Assembly (NCBI RefSeq): GCF_020829685.1
Contig: NZ_JAIVFR010000263.1
Span: forward strand, 1-8,021
DNA: 8,021 bases
DNA from: Nostoc sp. CHAB 5715
GTDB taxonomy: Bacteria > Cyanobacteriota > Cyanobacteriia > Cyanobacteriales > Nostocaceae
Direction: 5' to 3'
Below, one piece after another: positions 1 to 5,907 of the stretch; the first letter of the stretch is position 1, and each line of letters opens with the position of its first letter. Position numbers and translations under genes: made by a program. The notes beneath the pieces were generated by a model. That model had not been told where the DNA came from. It did not search any database and saw only the letters and a program-made list of their open reading frames with translations.

Positions 1-132
1 CATTTGCTGAATATCGTCGGAGTTAGGGCCAATGTGTCTTGGCACAAAACTACTTAACTTTTGACTTTTTTGACTTTTTTCGTCCAGCACTTGCTGCTCA
101 TTAGACTTGAGAATAGGGGCGTTTAATACCAC
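1..132 (-). CDS. gcvP: Glycine dehydrogenase (decarboxylating), P-protein, N-terminal fragment
   Basis: This is the 5' end of the PLP-dependent P-protein of the glycine cleavage system, which decarboxylates glycine and passes the aminomethyl group to the lipoyl arm of GcvH. Only 44 codons are inside the window; the gene runs off the left edge. Seen: reading leftward from a GTG at 130-132 the frame gives MVLNAPILKS, a Lys/Gln/Ser-rich linker, then FVPRHIGPNSDDIQQM. The RHIGP-(N/S)-D-I-QM pattern is the conserved N-terminus of GcvP. The GTG is chosen because an in-frame TAA lies six bases upstream, a GGAGAG Shine-Dalgarno sequence (139-144) is correctly spaced, and no in-frame ATG occurs before codon 44. 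It follows gcvT and gcvH on the same strand but is separated from gcvH by 741 bp of repeats, so it may need its own promoter. Confidence 0.93.
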   Translation of the reverse strand, partial: MVLNAPILKSNEQQVLDEKSQKSQKLSSFVPRHIGPNSDDIQQM

Positions 133-138
133 AAATTA

Positions 139-144
139 CTCTCC
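139..144 (-). promoter_or_regulatory. Ribosome binding site of gcvP
   Basis: GGAGAG on the minus strand, six bases before the GTG at 132. It decides the otherwise non-obvious GTG start of the truncated gcvP reading frame. Confidence 0.7.
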
Positions 145-316
145 AGATGGTACTATTTCATATTTTGCAATAAATACTGATGAGAAGTAGATGTAACTTT
201 TCAGTTCATCTAAATTCCATGACTTATAGCGGTTCTTGTTTACGTGAGGTACATCCACCCGTAGGGGCATGGCACTGCCCATTGGTGTCAACAAAAGCCT
301 AAAAATAGCTTAACTC

Positions 317-414
317 AGTGAACAGTCAACAGTTTTCAGTTATCAGGGGTATCAGGGGTATCAGCGTAGGTTTTGAAACAGTGAACAGTTAACAGTCATA
401 ACTGATAACTGTTA
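317..414. repeat. Heptamer-type short tandem repeats (AGTNAAC family)
   Basis: A run with period 7 (AGTGAAC, AGTCAAC, AGTTTTC, AGTTATC at 317-344) continues as two exact 9-mers AGGGGTATC (345-362). A second run follows at 380-393 (AGTGAAC, AGTTAAC). After it, 401-414 carries the same motif in inverted orientation (ACTGATAACTGTTA), so the segment can also fold. This resembles the short tandemly repeated sequences described for heterocystous cyanobacteria. It lies inside the 225-652 element. Confidence 0.75.
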
Positions 415-430
415 AATGTTGGCTTGCTCA

Positions 431-555
431 CCCGCCTTTAACTAAAGTTCCTCTCTTATAGCTAAAGTCTACTCAAGTAGACTAAAGATTTTTGGGTATA
501 TTTAGTCATCAACAGAAGACTTTCGCTATTAGCAAGGAACTGAAGTTCCAGGCGG
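431..555. repeat. Nested imperfect palindrome with CCCGCC/GGCGGG ends
   Basis: The left arm 431-473 and right arm 514-555 are imperfect inverted copies: CCCGCCT, AACT, AGTTCCT, ATAGC, AAAGTCT and CT recur in the same order. Two small perfect hairpins lie within: AGTCTACT-CA-AGTAGACT (466-483) and GGAACT-GA-AGTTCC (536-549). The layout suggests a separate palindromic repeat family inserted inside the larger element. Confidence 0.65.
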
Positions 556-705
556 GACATGGCTTTTACGTTAAGTTGACACGTATGGACACTGCCGTAC
601 CCCTACACCTCGTGATGTAATGTTGTACCGCATCTGAATGGGAACCGCTATATCTTCAGGTGGAGTTAGAGTTAACAATTCAAAATTCAAACATTTTAGA
701 CATTT

Positions 706-730
706 CAGACGGGGATTTAAACCCCGACTG
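706..730. repeat. Palindromic hairpin in gcvH-gcvP spacer
   Basis: CAG-A-CGGGG, a seven-base loop ATTTAAA, then CCCCG-A-CTG forms an interrupted hairpin. A weaker related motif (AGGGG...ACCCT) follows at 754-769. There is no T-run on either side, so a terminator role is not well supported; it is more likely a dispersed palindrome. I see nothing else in 653-824. Confidence 0.5.
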
Positions 731-824
731 ATACTGGTGCTACATATAGATGTAGGGGTCTTAAACCCTTGAACTTACGATAAAAGAGATGGGGCAGACA
801 AGGGAGATGGGCGAGAAAATTTTA

Positions 825-882
825 CCTCATCCTCCTCATCCCCCTCATCCCCCTCATCCCCACTCCCCACTCCCTACTCCCC
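825..882. repeat. Polypyrimidine tandem array ending in the gcvH stop codon
   Basis: Four nonamers of CCTCATCCC type (825-860, the first ending in T) run directly into three heptamers CACTCCC, CACTCCC, TACTCCC (861-881). On the minus strand this is a purine-only G/A-rich tract directly after, and overlapping, the gcvH stop codon at 874-876. A similar, longer array lies upstream of gcvT. Confidence 0.9.
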
Positions 883-1263
883 TTCCACCTGGGCGCGATA
901 CTCATCTGCTGTCAAGGCATCCTCAACTTCATCAGGGTCATTGACGCGCACTTTCAAAAACCACCCTTCCCCGTAAGGGTCTTCTGACACGTCTTCGGGA
1001 GAATTAATTAAAGCTTCATTGCGTTCTATAACTGTGCCTGTTACTGGTGAATTGAGTTCTTCAACGGCTTTTACTGATTCAATTGTGCCAAAGTTTTCTC
1101 CCCTAGTAAGAGCGTCGCCAACTTCTGGCAGTTCTAAAAAGACGATATCGCCCAATTCATGTACAGCAAATTCAGTAATACCAATGGTGGCAATTTCACC
1201 ATCTATTCGCACGTATTCATGAGAATCCAGGTATCTGAAATCTTGAGGATATTCAAAAGACAT
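874..1263 (-). CDS. gcvH: Glycine cleavage system H protein (lipoyl carrier)
   Basis: GcvH carries the lipoyl arm that receives the aminomethyl group from the P-protein and presents it to the T-protein and to lipoamide dehydrogenase. At 129 residues it has the usual family length. Seen: the N-terminal HEYVRIDG strand, the [22 protein letters not shown] block, and the lipoylation motif [12 protein letters not shown] with the modified lysine at residue 65. The C-terminal half has [15 protein letters not shown] and the [11 protein letters not shown] motif. The ATG at 1261-1263 is preceded by a GAGGAAG-type ribosome binding site. It follows gcvT by 125 bp on the same strand, which fits a shared transcript. 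The TAG stop at 874-876 lies inside a tandem repeat array. Confidence 0.97.
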   Translation of the reverse strand: MSFEYPQDFRYLDSHEYVRIDGEIATIGITEFAVHELGDIVFLELPEVGDALTRGENFGTIESVKAVEELNSPVTGTVIERNEALINSPEDVSEDPYGEGWFLKVRVNDPDEVEDALTADEYRAQVEGE

Positions 1264-1388
1264 ATCACTTCCTCTCCCTTATCAAAAAAATTATTGTCCC
1301 AACAGTCATCAAAGCCATATCTGGTAATGAACCTTACTGTAGATTGACTAACTCACAACACATTATTCCTCAAAAACCTCGACGCTTA

Positions 1389-2525
1389 TCAGTTGGCGAC
1401 ACGATTTTTTGACCGATAAAAGGGACGTTTAACTACAACTCCTGGGTAAGCTTTGCCGCGAATTTCGACTTCTAGTTGTTGACCAATGGTTGCTAATTGG
1501 GTAGGAACGTAAGCTAAGGCAATGGGATAACCAAGTGTAGGCGACAGAGTGCCACTGGAAATTTCTCCCACAACTTTACCTGCTGATAACACTTGATAGC
1601 CGTGACGGGCAATGTTGCGTCCTTGGGTTTGCAAACCGACCAATCGGCGCTGCACTCCAGTGGCTTTTTGCTGTGCTAAAATTTCCCGACCAATAAATTC
1701 GCCTTTGGTATCTAAATGAACTAGCCACCCCAAACCTGCTTCTAAGGGTGTGGTGGTGTCATCGATATCTTGTCCGTAAAGTGCCATCGCCGCTTCTAGT
1801 CGCAGAGTGTCTCTGGCACCGAGTCCACAGGGAATAACACCAGCATTATGAAGACTTAACCACAATTCTACCCCCACATCCGGGTCTACCATCACCTCAA
1901 AGCCATCTTCTCCGGTGTAACCTGTGCGGGCCAGGAAGGCAGGTTTACCTAGTAGGGTTGCTTCTAAATGTCCGAAGGCTTTGATTGGTTGTAAGTCTTC
2001 TTGCACTAAGGGCTGGAGATATTTAATCGCTTTTGGCCCTTGCACGGCAATTAAGGCTTTATCTGGTGAAAGGTCTTGGAATTGCACTTTATCCAAGTCA
2101 AGGTGTTGCAATAGCCATGCTTTATCTTTAGCAGAGGTTGCCGCATTGACGATGATAAATGCCTTCTGTATACCAATGGTGTCTTCACCTTGGTAATAAA
2201 CAATGATATCGTCAATAATTCCGGCTTGGGGATTTAACAATACGGTGTATTGTGCTTGACCGGGTTGCAATCGACTCAAGTCTGAAGGCACTAGAGGCTG
2301 GAGTTGGGAAATAAGGTTTTTACCTTGGAGGGTAAATTTGCCCATGTGGGAAATATCGAACATTCCGGCTGTATTTCTTACAGCTTCGTGTTCGCGGCTA
2401 ATGCCACTAAATTGCACAGGCATTTCCCAACCGCCAAAGCTGGTAAAGCGTGCTTTAAGTTCTACACCTACTTGATATAAAAAGGTTCGCGCCAGAGATT
2501 GGGCGTTGTTTTCTTGATTAGCCAC
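1389..2525 (-). CDS. gcvT: Glycine cleavage system T protein (aminomethyltransferase)
   Basis: GcvT transfers the methylene carbon from aminomethyl-lipoyl-GcvH to tetrahydrofolate and releases ammonia. In cyanobacteria the system handles photorespiratory glycine and one-carbon supply. The 378-residue length is normal. Seen: the N-terminal FTSFGGWEMPVQFSGISREH block (28-47), MFDISHMGK (55-63), AGIIDDIIVY (101-110) where an Asp of the folate/catalytic site of the family is found, RTGYTGEDGFEV (200-211), and GARDTLRLEAAMALYGQDID (236-255). The start is GTG at 2523-2525. No internal ATG precedes the conserved block, so the GTG start is preferred, although the spacing to an upstream GAGGTG is long. 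It is the first gene of the gcvT-gcvH-gcvP group. I see no glycine riboswitch upstream. Confidence 0.96.
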   Translation of the reverse strand: MANQENNAQSLARTFLYQVGVELKARFTSFGGWEMPVQFSGISREHEAVRNTAGMFDISHMGKFTLQGKNLISQLQPLVPSDLSRLQPGQAQYTVLLNPQAGIIDDIIVYYQGEDTIGIQKAFIIVNAATSAKDKAWLLQHLDLDKVQFQDLSPDKALIAVQGPKAIKYLQPLVQEDLQPIKAFGHLEATLLGKPAFLARTGYTGEDGFEVMVDPDVGVELWLSLHNAGVIPCGLGARDTLRLEAAMALYGQDIDDTTTPLEAGLGWLVHLDTKGEFIGREILAQQKATGVQRRLVGLQTQGRNIARHGYQVLSAGKVVGEISSGTLSPTLGYPIALAYVPTQLATIGQQLEVEIRGKAYPGVVVKRPFYRSKNRVAN

Positions 2526-2535
2526 AGGTAATTTT

Positions 2536-2543
2536 GCGATCGC
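2536..2543. repeat. HIP1 octamer GCGATCGC
   Basis: A copy of the highly iterated palindrome of many cyanobacterial genomes, 10 bp upstream of the gcvT start codon, within what would be its leader. Confidence 0.85.
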
Positions 2544-2602
2544 ACCTCAACATCTATAATCCTACGAGATGCTTTCTGGTTTTAGAGTCTTATGTATTGA
2601 AT

Positions 2603-2672
2603 TTGGGAATGGGGCATTGGGAATGGGGCATTGAGCATTGGGCATTGGGCATTGGGCATTGGGCATTGGGCA
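2603..2672. repeat. Heptamer tandem array, ten units of TTGGGCA type
   Basis: Ten 7-bp units in unbroken register: TTGGGAA and TGGGGCA alternate twice, then comes TTGAGCA, then five identical TTGGGCA. The order from mixed to uniform units suggests expansion from the right end. It lies in the gcvT/pentapeptide intergenic region and is not coding; reading frames through it only translate the repeat. Confidence 0.92.
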
Positions 2673-2682
2673 TGGTTATTTT

Positions 2683-2797
2683 CCTCATCTCCCTCATCTC
2701 CCCCACCTCCCTCATCTCCCTCATCTCCCTCATCTCCCTCATCTCCCTCATCTCCCCCACCTCCCCCATCTCCCCCACCTCCCCACTCCCCACTCCC
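2683..2797. repeat. Polypyrimidine nonamer array, eleven units of CCTCATCTC
   Basis: Eleven 9-bp units fill 2683-2781: seven CCTCATCTC, three CCCCACCTC and one CCCCATCTC. They are followed, after two C residues, by two heptamers CACTCCC (2784-2797). The whole tract is pyrimidine plus A on the top strand. Its nonamer-then-CACTCCC layout repeats that of the array at 825-882. With the heptamer array it occupies most of the 336-bp intergenic region; the remaining 2544-2602 and 2798-2861 segments must hold the promoters of gcvT and the pentapeptide gene, which I could not assign with confidence. Confidence 0.92.
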
Positions 2798-2861
2798 TTG
2801 TCCCCTTCTGTAAGCTTTAATAGTTAATGGTGCAAGTGTTGAGATTTATTAAGAAGACATT

Positions 2862-3359
2862 ATGAAATATTGGCGACTGTTAGCTAGCTTTGTCTTAGCG
2901 ATGGTTCTTTTTTGGTTTCCCCTATCGGCGCAAGCTGCAAGTTCTTCCAGTATTACCCGTTCTGTGGGTAATGATGAACTCAAGGGCAAGGATTACTCTG
3001 GTCAAAGTTTAGTTGGCACTGAGTTTACCAATCTCAAATTAGAGAATGCTAATTTTAGCAATGCTGACTTACGTGGTGGCGTGTTTAACGGTACTCTGTT
3101 GGAAAGAGTAAATCTGCATGGTGCTGATTTTAGTGAAGGTATAGCTTATCTAACAAGGTTTAAGGATGCTGATTTAACTGATGCTGTGTTGACCGATGCA
3201 ATGATGCTGCGTTCTACTTTTGATGATGTAAATGTCACAGGTACTGATTTTACGAATGCAATTTTAGATGGAATACAAGTGAAAAAGCTTTGTGTTAAGG
3301 CAAGTGGTGTGAATTCTAAAACTGGTGTGGATACACGCAAGTCTTTAGGATGTAAGTAG
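2862..3359 (+). CDS. Exported pentapeptide-repeat protein, thylakoid-lumen type
   Basis: A 165-residue protein with a clear signal peptide: Lys/Arg near the N-terminus, a hydrophobic stretch at about 6-22, and an AQA-A cleavage site near residue 25. Residues about 40-136 form pentapeptide repeats of A(D/N)(L/F)xx type (for example ANFSN, ADLRG, ADFSE, ADLTD, AVLTD), expected to fold as a right-handed beta helix. The C-terminal tail has two cysteines, C144 and C164, spaced like the disulfide-bonded tail of lumenal pentapeptide proteins (the plant TL15/TL17 family). It probably acts in the thylakoid lumen or periplasm; the molecular role is unknown. The ATG has a weak AAGAAG ribosome binding site. 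It is divergent from gcvT and convergent with the TPR gene, so is probably monocistronic. Confidence 0.88.
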   Translation: MKYWRLLASFVLAMVLFWFPLSAQAASSSSITRSVGNDELKGKDYSGQSLVGTEFTNLKLENANFSNADLRGGVFNGTLLERVNLHGADFSEGIAYLTRFKDADLTDAVLTDAMMLRSTFDDVNVTGTDFTNAILDGIQVKKLCVKASGVNSKTGVDTRKSLGCK

Positions 3360-3363
3360 AATC

Positions 3364-3384
3364 TAACCCAATACGCTTGGGTTA
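3364..3384. repeat. Hairpin just after the pentapeptide gene
   Basis: TAACCCAA and TTGGGTTA form a perfect 8-bp stem around a five-base loop (TACGC), four bases after the stop codon. There is no immediate T-run, so it may stabilise the 3' end rather than terminate transcription alone. Confidence 0.55.
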
Positions 3385-3420
3385 AGGCTAAAACTATGTT
3401 ACAAAGTCAATTTTTTTAAC

Positions 3421-3460
3421 GAACCGCCAAGACGCCAAGGACGCAGAGAGAAGGAAGAAA
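3421..3460. repeat. Dispersed-type repeat with GCCAAGACGCCAAGGACGC core
   Basis: The segment contains two close direct copies of CGCCAAG followed by a purine-rich tail (GCAGAGAGAAGGAAG). From memory, similar segments recur in intergenic regions of filamentous cyanobacteria; a genome count would be needed to confirm. Confidence 0.4.
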
Positions 3461-3488
3461 TGCTTAACTGAACTGTATTGGAATCTAA

Positions 3489-3524
3489 CCCCTTCTTCGC
3501 TGGTGGAGAGGGGGATATTTTTTT
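3489..3524 (+). terminator. Candidate Rho-independent terminator of the pentapeptide gene
   Basis: CCCCTTCTTC (3489-3498) pairs with GGAGAGGGGG (3505-3514), including wobble pairs, around a six-base loop. Seven T residues follow at 3518-3524. The orientation suits the plus-strand pentapeptide gene, whose stop is 130 bp upstream. Because the next gene converges from the right, a terminator here makes sense. Confidence 0.5.
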
Positions 3525-3529
3525 AACTA

Positions 3530-3554
3530 ATTACGAATTACGAATTATGAATTA
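3530..3554. repeat. Short heptamer array ATTACGA
   Basis: ATTACGA, ATTACGA, ATTATGA, then ATTA in unbroken 7-bp register, just downstream of the TPR gene. Same class as the other heptamer repeats in the window but a different sequence. Confidence 0.75.
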
Positions 3555-3560
3555 GGCAAA

Positions 3561-3568
3561 GCGATCGC
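3561..3568. repeat. HIP1 octamer touching the TPR gene stop codon
   Basis: GCGATCGC whose last base is the final G of the TAG stop codon (3568-3570). The same arrangement occurs at the toxin gene stop. Confidence 0.85.
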
Positions 3569-5460
3569 TAGTGATATGTTTCTCTTAAAAAGCTGGCATA
3601 ATTTGCTCGAATTGTCATAGTAGTAGGATGACTTACACCTAAAGTTTGTTCGCAAATTTTCAAAGCTTGCTCAAACAAGGGTTTGGCTTTCCTGTAGCGT
3701 CTTGTATTCCGGTAGAGTGCTGCGAGATTGTTCAGACTAATGGCGACATCAGGATGATTATCTCCCAGCAGGCGTTTACTCACTTTTAAAGCTTCTTGAT
3801 ACAAAGGTTCGGCTTTGCTGTAGCGTTCTGTAGATTCGTAGAGTTGTGCTAAATTATTCAGGCTAGTGGCGACATCAAGATGGTTCTCTCCCAGCAAGCG
3901 TTTTCTCAGTTCTAAAGCTTTTTTAAGCAAGGGTTCAGCTTTGCTGTAGCGTCCTGTATAACAGTACAATGCTGCTAAATTGTTCAAGGTAGTGGCGACA
4001 TGAGGATGTTCTTCTCCCACTAGGCGTTTCCACAGTTTCAAAGCTTGCTGATACAAAGGTTCGGCTTGGCTATAGCGTCCTATAGATTCATAGAGTAATG
4101 CTAGATAGCTCAAGGTAGTGGCGACATCGGTATGTTCTTCTCCCAGCAGCCGTTTTCTCAGTTTTAAAGCTTGTTGATACAGAGGTTCAGCTTCGCTGTA
4201 ACGTCCTGTAGAATCGTAAAGTTGTGCTAAATTATTCAGGCTAGTGGCGACATCAAGATGGTTCTCTCCCAGCAGGTGTTTTCTCAGTTTTAAAGCTTGC
4301 TGATACAAAGCTTGGGCTTCGCTGTAACGTCCTGTAGATTTGTAAAGTCCTGCTAAATTGTTCAAACTAGCAGCGACATCGGTATGTTCTAAACCAAGAC
4401 GATTTTGAGTCACTTCTACACACTGTTGCAACCAAGATTCTGCTTGCTGATAAAGTCCTTGACCTTGATAAAACCAGGCTAATTTGGTAAACAGAGTGAT
4501 TAGATTTTCATCGCCCACATACTGGGATAGGTGGGTTGCAACTTCTATAATGTGCGGGATATGTGGAGTGAGGTTGAGAATATCTTCAAGGTTGGGCTGT
4601 TGCGGAATTAGCTTTGCTATCTCTAACATCATCGCTGCAAAGTTAGTTTTTGCTTCATCCGCCTCATTTGACTTATCCAACTTCATTTGGAGAAGTTGCC
4701 GAATTAGGGGATTTAGACGATAAATTCCTTTACTTTTCTGTTGTAGCAGATGCAACTCTAGTAAATCGGCTATAGCTTTCTGCCAAAGTTCTTGTTTTTT
4801 GTTATCTTCTATCGTCTCAAAAGATAAGGGAATGTCAGCTAAGGCAGACAAACTTAAGAAATAGCCAAAGCTTTGTGCATTTTCATCCAACTGCTCCCAA
4901 CTTAATTCAAAAGCTTCAGCTACACCGTATTCATAAGGCATCAATGAGTTAGCATTGACTACTGCTTCATGTTCCACTCGCTTTTTCTCTAGCCGCTTCA
5001 GTAGTGTTTCCAGAGACAAATCTGGCATTTTATCCAGATATCGCCCTACTAGCTCTAACGCTAAAGGTGAATATCCTAAAAATTTACAAATTTTTCTCGC
5101 AACCCAAGGTTCTTGTTGCAGTCGTTCCCGAACCACCAGCGTTTTTAATAATTTCATCGCCGCCAATGGTTTGAGGATATCCAATTCGCTATTATATTTC
5201 GCCCTCAGGTAAGCTTGTAGCTTTTCTAGTTTGTCCCGATTGTTAGAAATAGCTAACTCAGGATAACTCTGAGCGAACTTGTGATATATCTCACCCAGCC
5301 ATTTTCTGAAAGCAGCAATATCAACGTTTAATTCGCTGATAAGTTTAGCTTCTCTTTTACCTAAATTTTCATTATTAAAATACTTTAAAAAAACTGCTGT
5401 TTGCTCTAGAGATAAGCCATGAGTAGCAGCTTCTTTGGCTAGAAAATTAGCCCATTGCAT
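3568..5460 (-). CDS. TPR protein of STAND type lacking its NTPase half (NB-ARC paralog 1)
   Basis: This 630-residue protein has three parts. Residues 1-90 form a helical, HTH-like N-terminal domain (SLEQTAVFLKYF, FRKWLGEIYHKF). Residues 93-314 match the ARC and winged-helix region of the neighbouring NB-ARC paralog without gaps, about 161 of 222 identical by hand count. Residues about 322-630 hold TPRs: one divergent copy, six 42-residue kinesin-light-chain-type units (HxDVAxSLNNLAxLYxxTGRYSxAEPLYQQALKLRKR), and a partial last one. About 181 residues present in the paralog, containing Walker A, Walker B and sensor 1, are replaced by two residues (Ser-Glu, 91-92), with the frame kept. The MHD-type position is Asn250, where the paralog has His. 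It therefore should not bind or hydrolyse nucleotide, and is best seen as a TPR binding protein. The ATG at 5460 lacks a strong ribosome binding site. It may be a partner of the paralog or a degenerate copy. Confidence 0.88.
   Translation of the reverse strand: MQWANFLAKEAATHGLSLEQTAVFLKYFNNENLGKREAKLISELNVDIAAFRKWLGEIYHKFAQSYPELAISNNRDKLEKLQAYLRAKYNSELDILKPLAAMKLLKTLVVRERLQQEPWVARKICKFLGYSPLALELVGRYLDKMPDLSLETLLKRLEKKRVEHEAVVNANSLMPYEYGVAEAFELSWEQLDENAQSFGYFLSLSALADIPLSFETIEDNKKQELWQKAIADLLELHLLQQKSKGIYRLNPLIRQLLQMKLDKSNEADEAKTNFAAMMLEIAKLIPQQPNLEDILNLTPHIPHIIEVATHLSQYVGDENLITLFTKLAWFYQGQGLYQQAESWLQQCVEVTQNRLGLEHTDVAASLNNLAGLYKSTGRYSEAQALYQQALKLRKHLLGENHLDVATSLNNLAQLYDSTGRYSEAEPLYQQALKLRKRLLGEEHTDVATTLSYLALLYESIGRYSQAEPLYQQALKLWKRLVGEEHPHVATTLNNLAALYCYTGRYSKAEPLLKKALELRKRLLGENHLDVATSLNNLAQLYESTERYSKAEPLYQEALKVSKRLLGDNHPDVAISLNNLAALYRNTRRYRKAKPLFEQALKICEQTLGVSHPTTMTIRANYASFLRETYH
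3623..4396 (-). repeat. 126-bp tandem repeats encoding kinesin-light-chain-type TPRs
   Basis: Six 42-codon units are visible at DNA level, with blocks such as TAGTGGCGACATC and TCTCCCAGCA recurring every 126 bp on the top strand. Two units three periods apart share an exact 54-bp match (3843-3896 and 4221-4274, offset 378 = 3 x 126). Boundaries are approximate. Such arrays can gain and lose units by recombination. Confidence 0.85.
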
Positions 5461-5475
5461 AAACAGCTTGTGATA

Positions 5476-5504
5476 TTTATATTTTTAATTCTACTTTGTC
5501 TCCA
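5476..5504 (-). promoter_or_regulatory. Possible promoter of the TPR gene
   Basis: TGGAGA (5499-5504), a 17-bp spacer and TATAAA (5476-5481) on the minus strand lie 15 bp before the ATG. The -35 match is weak (4 of 6) and the region is AT-rich, so this is tentative. Confidence 0.3.
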
Positions 5505-5581
5505 TTTGGAAATATCCTCTCTTTGGGGTAAAAATACCATTTGCATAGAAACATTCAAAAGCAGTGGCTTGCCGTTAGGTA

Positions 5582-5747
5582 TGGTCTCTTGGGAGCATCC
5601 CACTTTTTTACATGTCATTGCGAGGAACGAAGCAATCGCAAAATTCTTCTCTTCAAAACGAGTCCATGAGATTGCTTCGTCGTTCCTCCTCGCAATGACA
5701 GTTATTCTCAAGAGCAAAATAAAAACTGGGATGCACCCTGGTCTCTT
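5582..5747. mobile_element. 148-bp MITE with 18-bp terminal inverted repeats and 9-bp flanking direct repeats
   Basis: The left end GGGAGCATCCCACTTTTT (5591-5608) matches the inverted right end GGGTGCATCCCAGTTTTT (complement of 5721-5738) at 16 of 18 positions. Both sides are flanked by the same 9 bp, TGGTCTCTT (5582-5590 and 5739-5747), which would be the target-site duplication. It has no transposase frame. A REP-like palindrome lies inside (5613-5700). It sits between the toxin gene and the TPR gene. The parent IS is not identifiable here. Confidence 0.75.
5613..5700. repeat. REP-like palindrome inside the MITE
   Basis: The arms 5613-5637 and 5670-5700 are inverted copies that start TGTCATTGCGAGGA and end CGAAGCAATC. 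They differ only by two 3-base insertions in the right arm. A loop of 32 bases separates them. This core motif is widespread in bacterial genomes as an intergenic palindrome. Reading frames through it give only repeat translation. Confidence 0.85.
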
Positions 5748-5793
5748 GAGCCTTTGAGCCTCAGATTTCGAGTTTTGTACTCAAAATGGCTAT

Positions 5794-5824
5794 GCAATGC
5801 CTACGACGGGCTATTCGGCGTTGC
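5794..5824. repeat. Small hairpin downstream of the toxin gene
   Basis: GCAATGCC and GGCGTTGC pair at 7 of 8 positions around a 15-base loop; the flanking T and A extend the stem. The rest of 5748-5906 is a purine-rich stretch (GAGGACACGGAGGAAGAG) and two HIP1 sites; no gene is seen. Confidence 0.4.
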
Positions 5825-5869
5825 ACGTTGTTAATTAGCAGAGGACACGGAGGAAGAGATTAAGAAGGA

Positions 5870-5877
5870 GCGATCGC
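5870..5877. repeat. HIP1 octamer GCGATCGC
   Basis: First of two copies 30 bp apart downstream of the toxin gene. Confidence 0.85.
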
Positions 5878-5899
5878 CATTTAATGTTACACTTTGTAA

Positions 5900-5907
5900 G
5901 CGATCGC
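5900..5907. repeat. HIP1 octamer touching the toxin stop codon
   Basis: GCGATCGC whose last base is the final G of the TAG stop at 5907-5909, giving TAGCGATCGC on the minus strand, as at the TPR gene end. Confidence 0.85.

Larger units (their letters stand above)
225..652. mobile_element. 428-bp non-autonomous inverted-repeat element (MITE-like) between gcvH and gcvP
   Basis: The ends are perfect 11-bp inverted repeats, TATAGCGGTTC at 225-235 and its complement at 642-652. Homology continues inward: 261-292 pairs with 575-606 at 26 of 32 positions, and an AAAAGCC/GGCTTTT pair follows. No reading frame of transposase size lies inside. The TA at each tip would fit an IS630/Tc1-type TA target, but this is inference, because a dinucleotide duplication cannot be told from element sequence here. 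The centre holds heptamer repeats and a second palindrome, so it may be a composite of nested insertions. Confidence 0.7.

Noticed and set aside
317..414. CRISPR-like array
   Set aside because: Units are 7-9 bp without spacers; the same holds for the arrays at 825-882, 2603-2672 and 2683-2797.
1019..1347. Plus-strand frames opposite gcvH and its upstream spacer
   Set aside because: They are shadows of gcvH, with no ribosome binding site and no recognisable family.
2534..2827. Several overlapping reading frames on both strands through the tandem arrays
   Set aside because: They are translations of the 7-bp and 9-bp repeats (runs such as SLISLI, PHLPHL, REMREM) with no other support.
2526..2861. 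Glycine riboswitch upstream of gcvT
   Set aside because: Glycine riboswitches precede gcvT in some bacteria, but the short leader and repeat-filled region show no recognisable aptamer core.
5439..5757. Reading frames of about 92 and 100 codons on opposite strands across the MITE
   Set aside because: Their sequence is the translated REP-like palindrome (for example VIARRNDEAIS) and flanks; one overlaps the TPR gene start.
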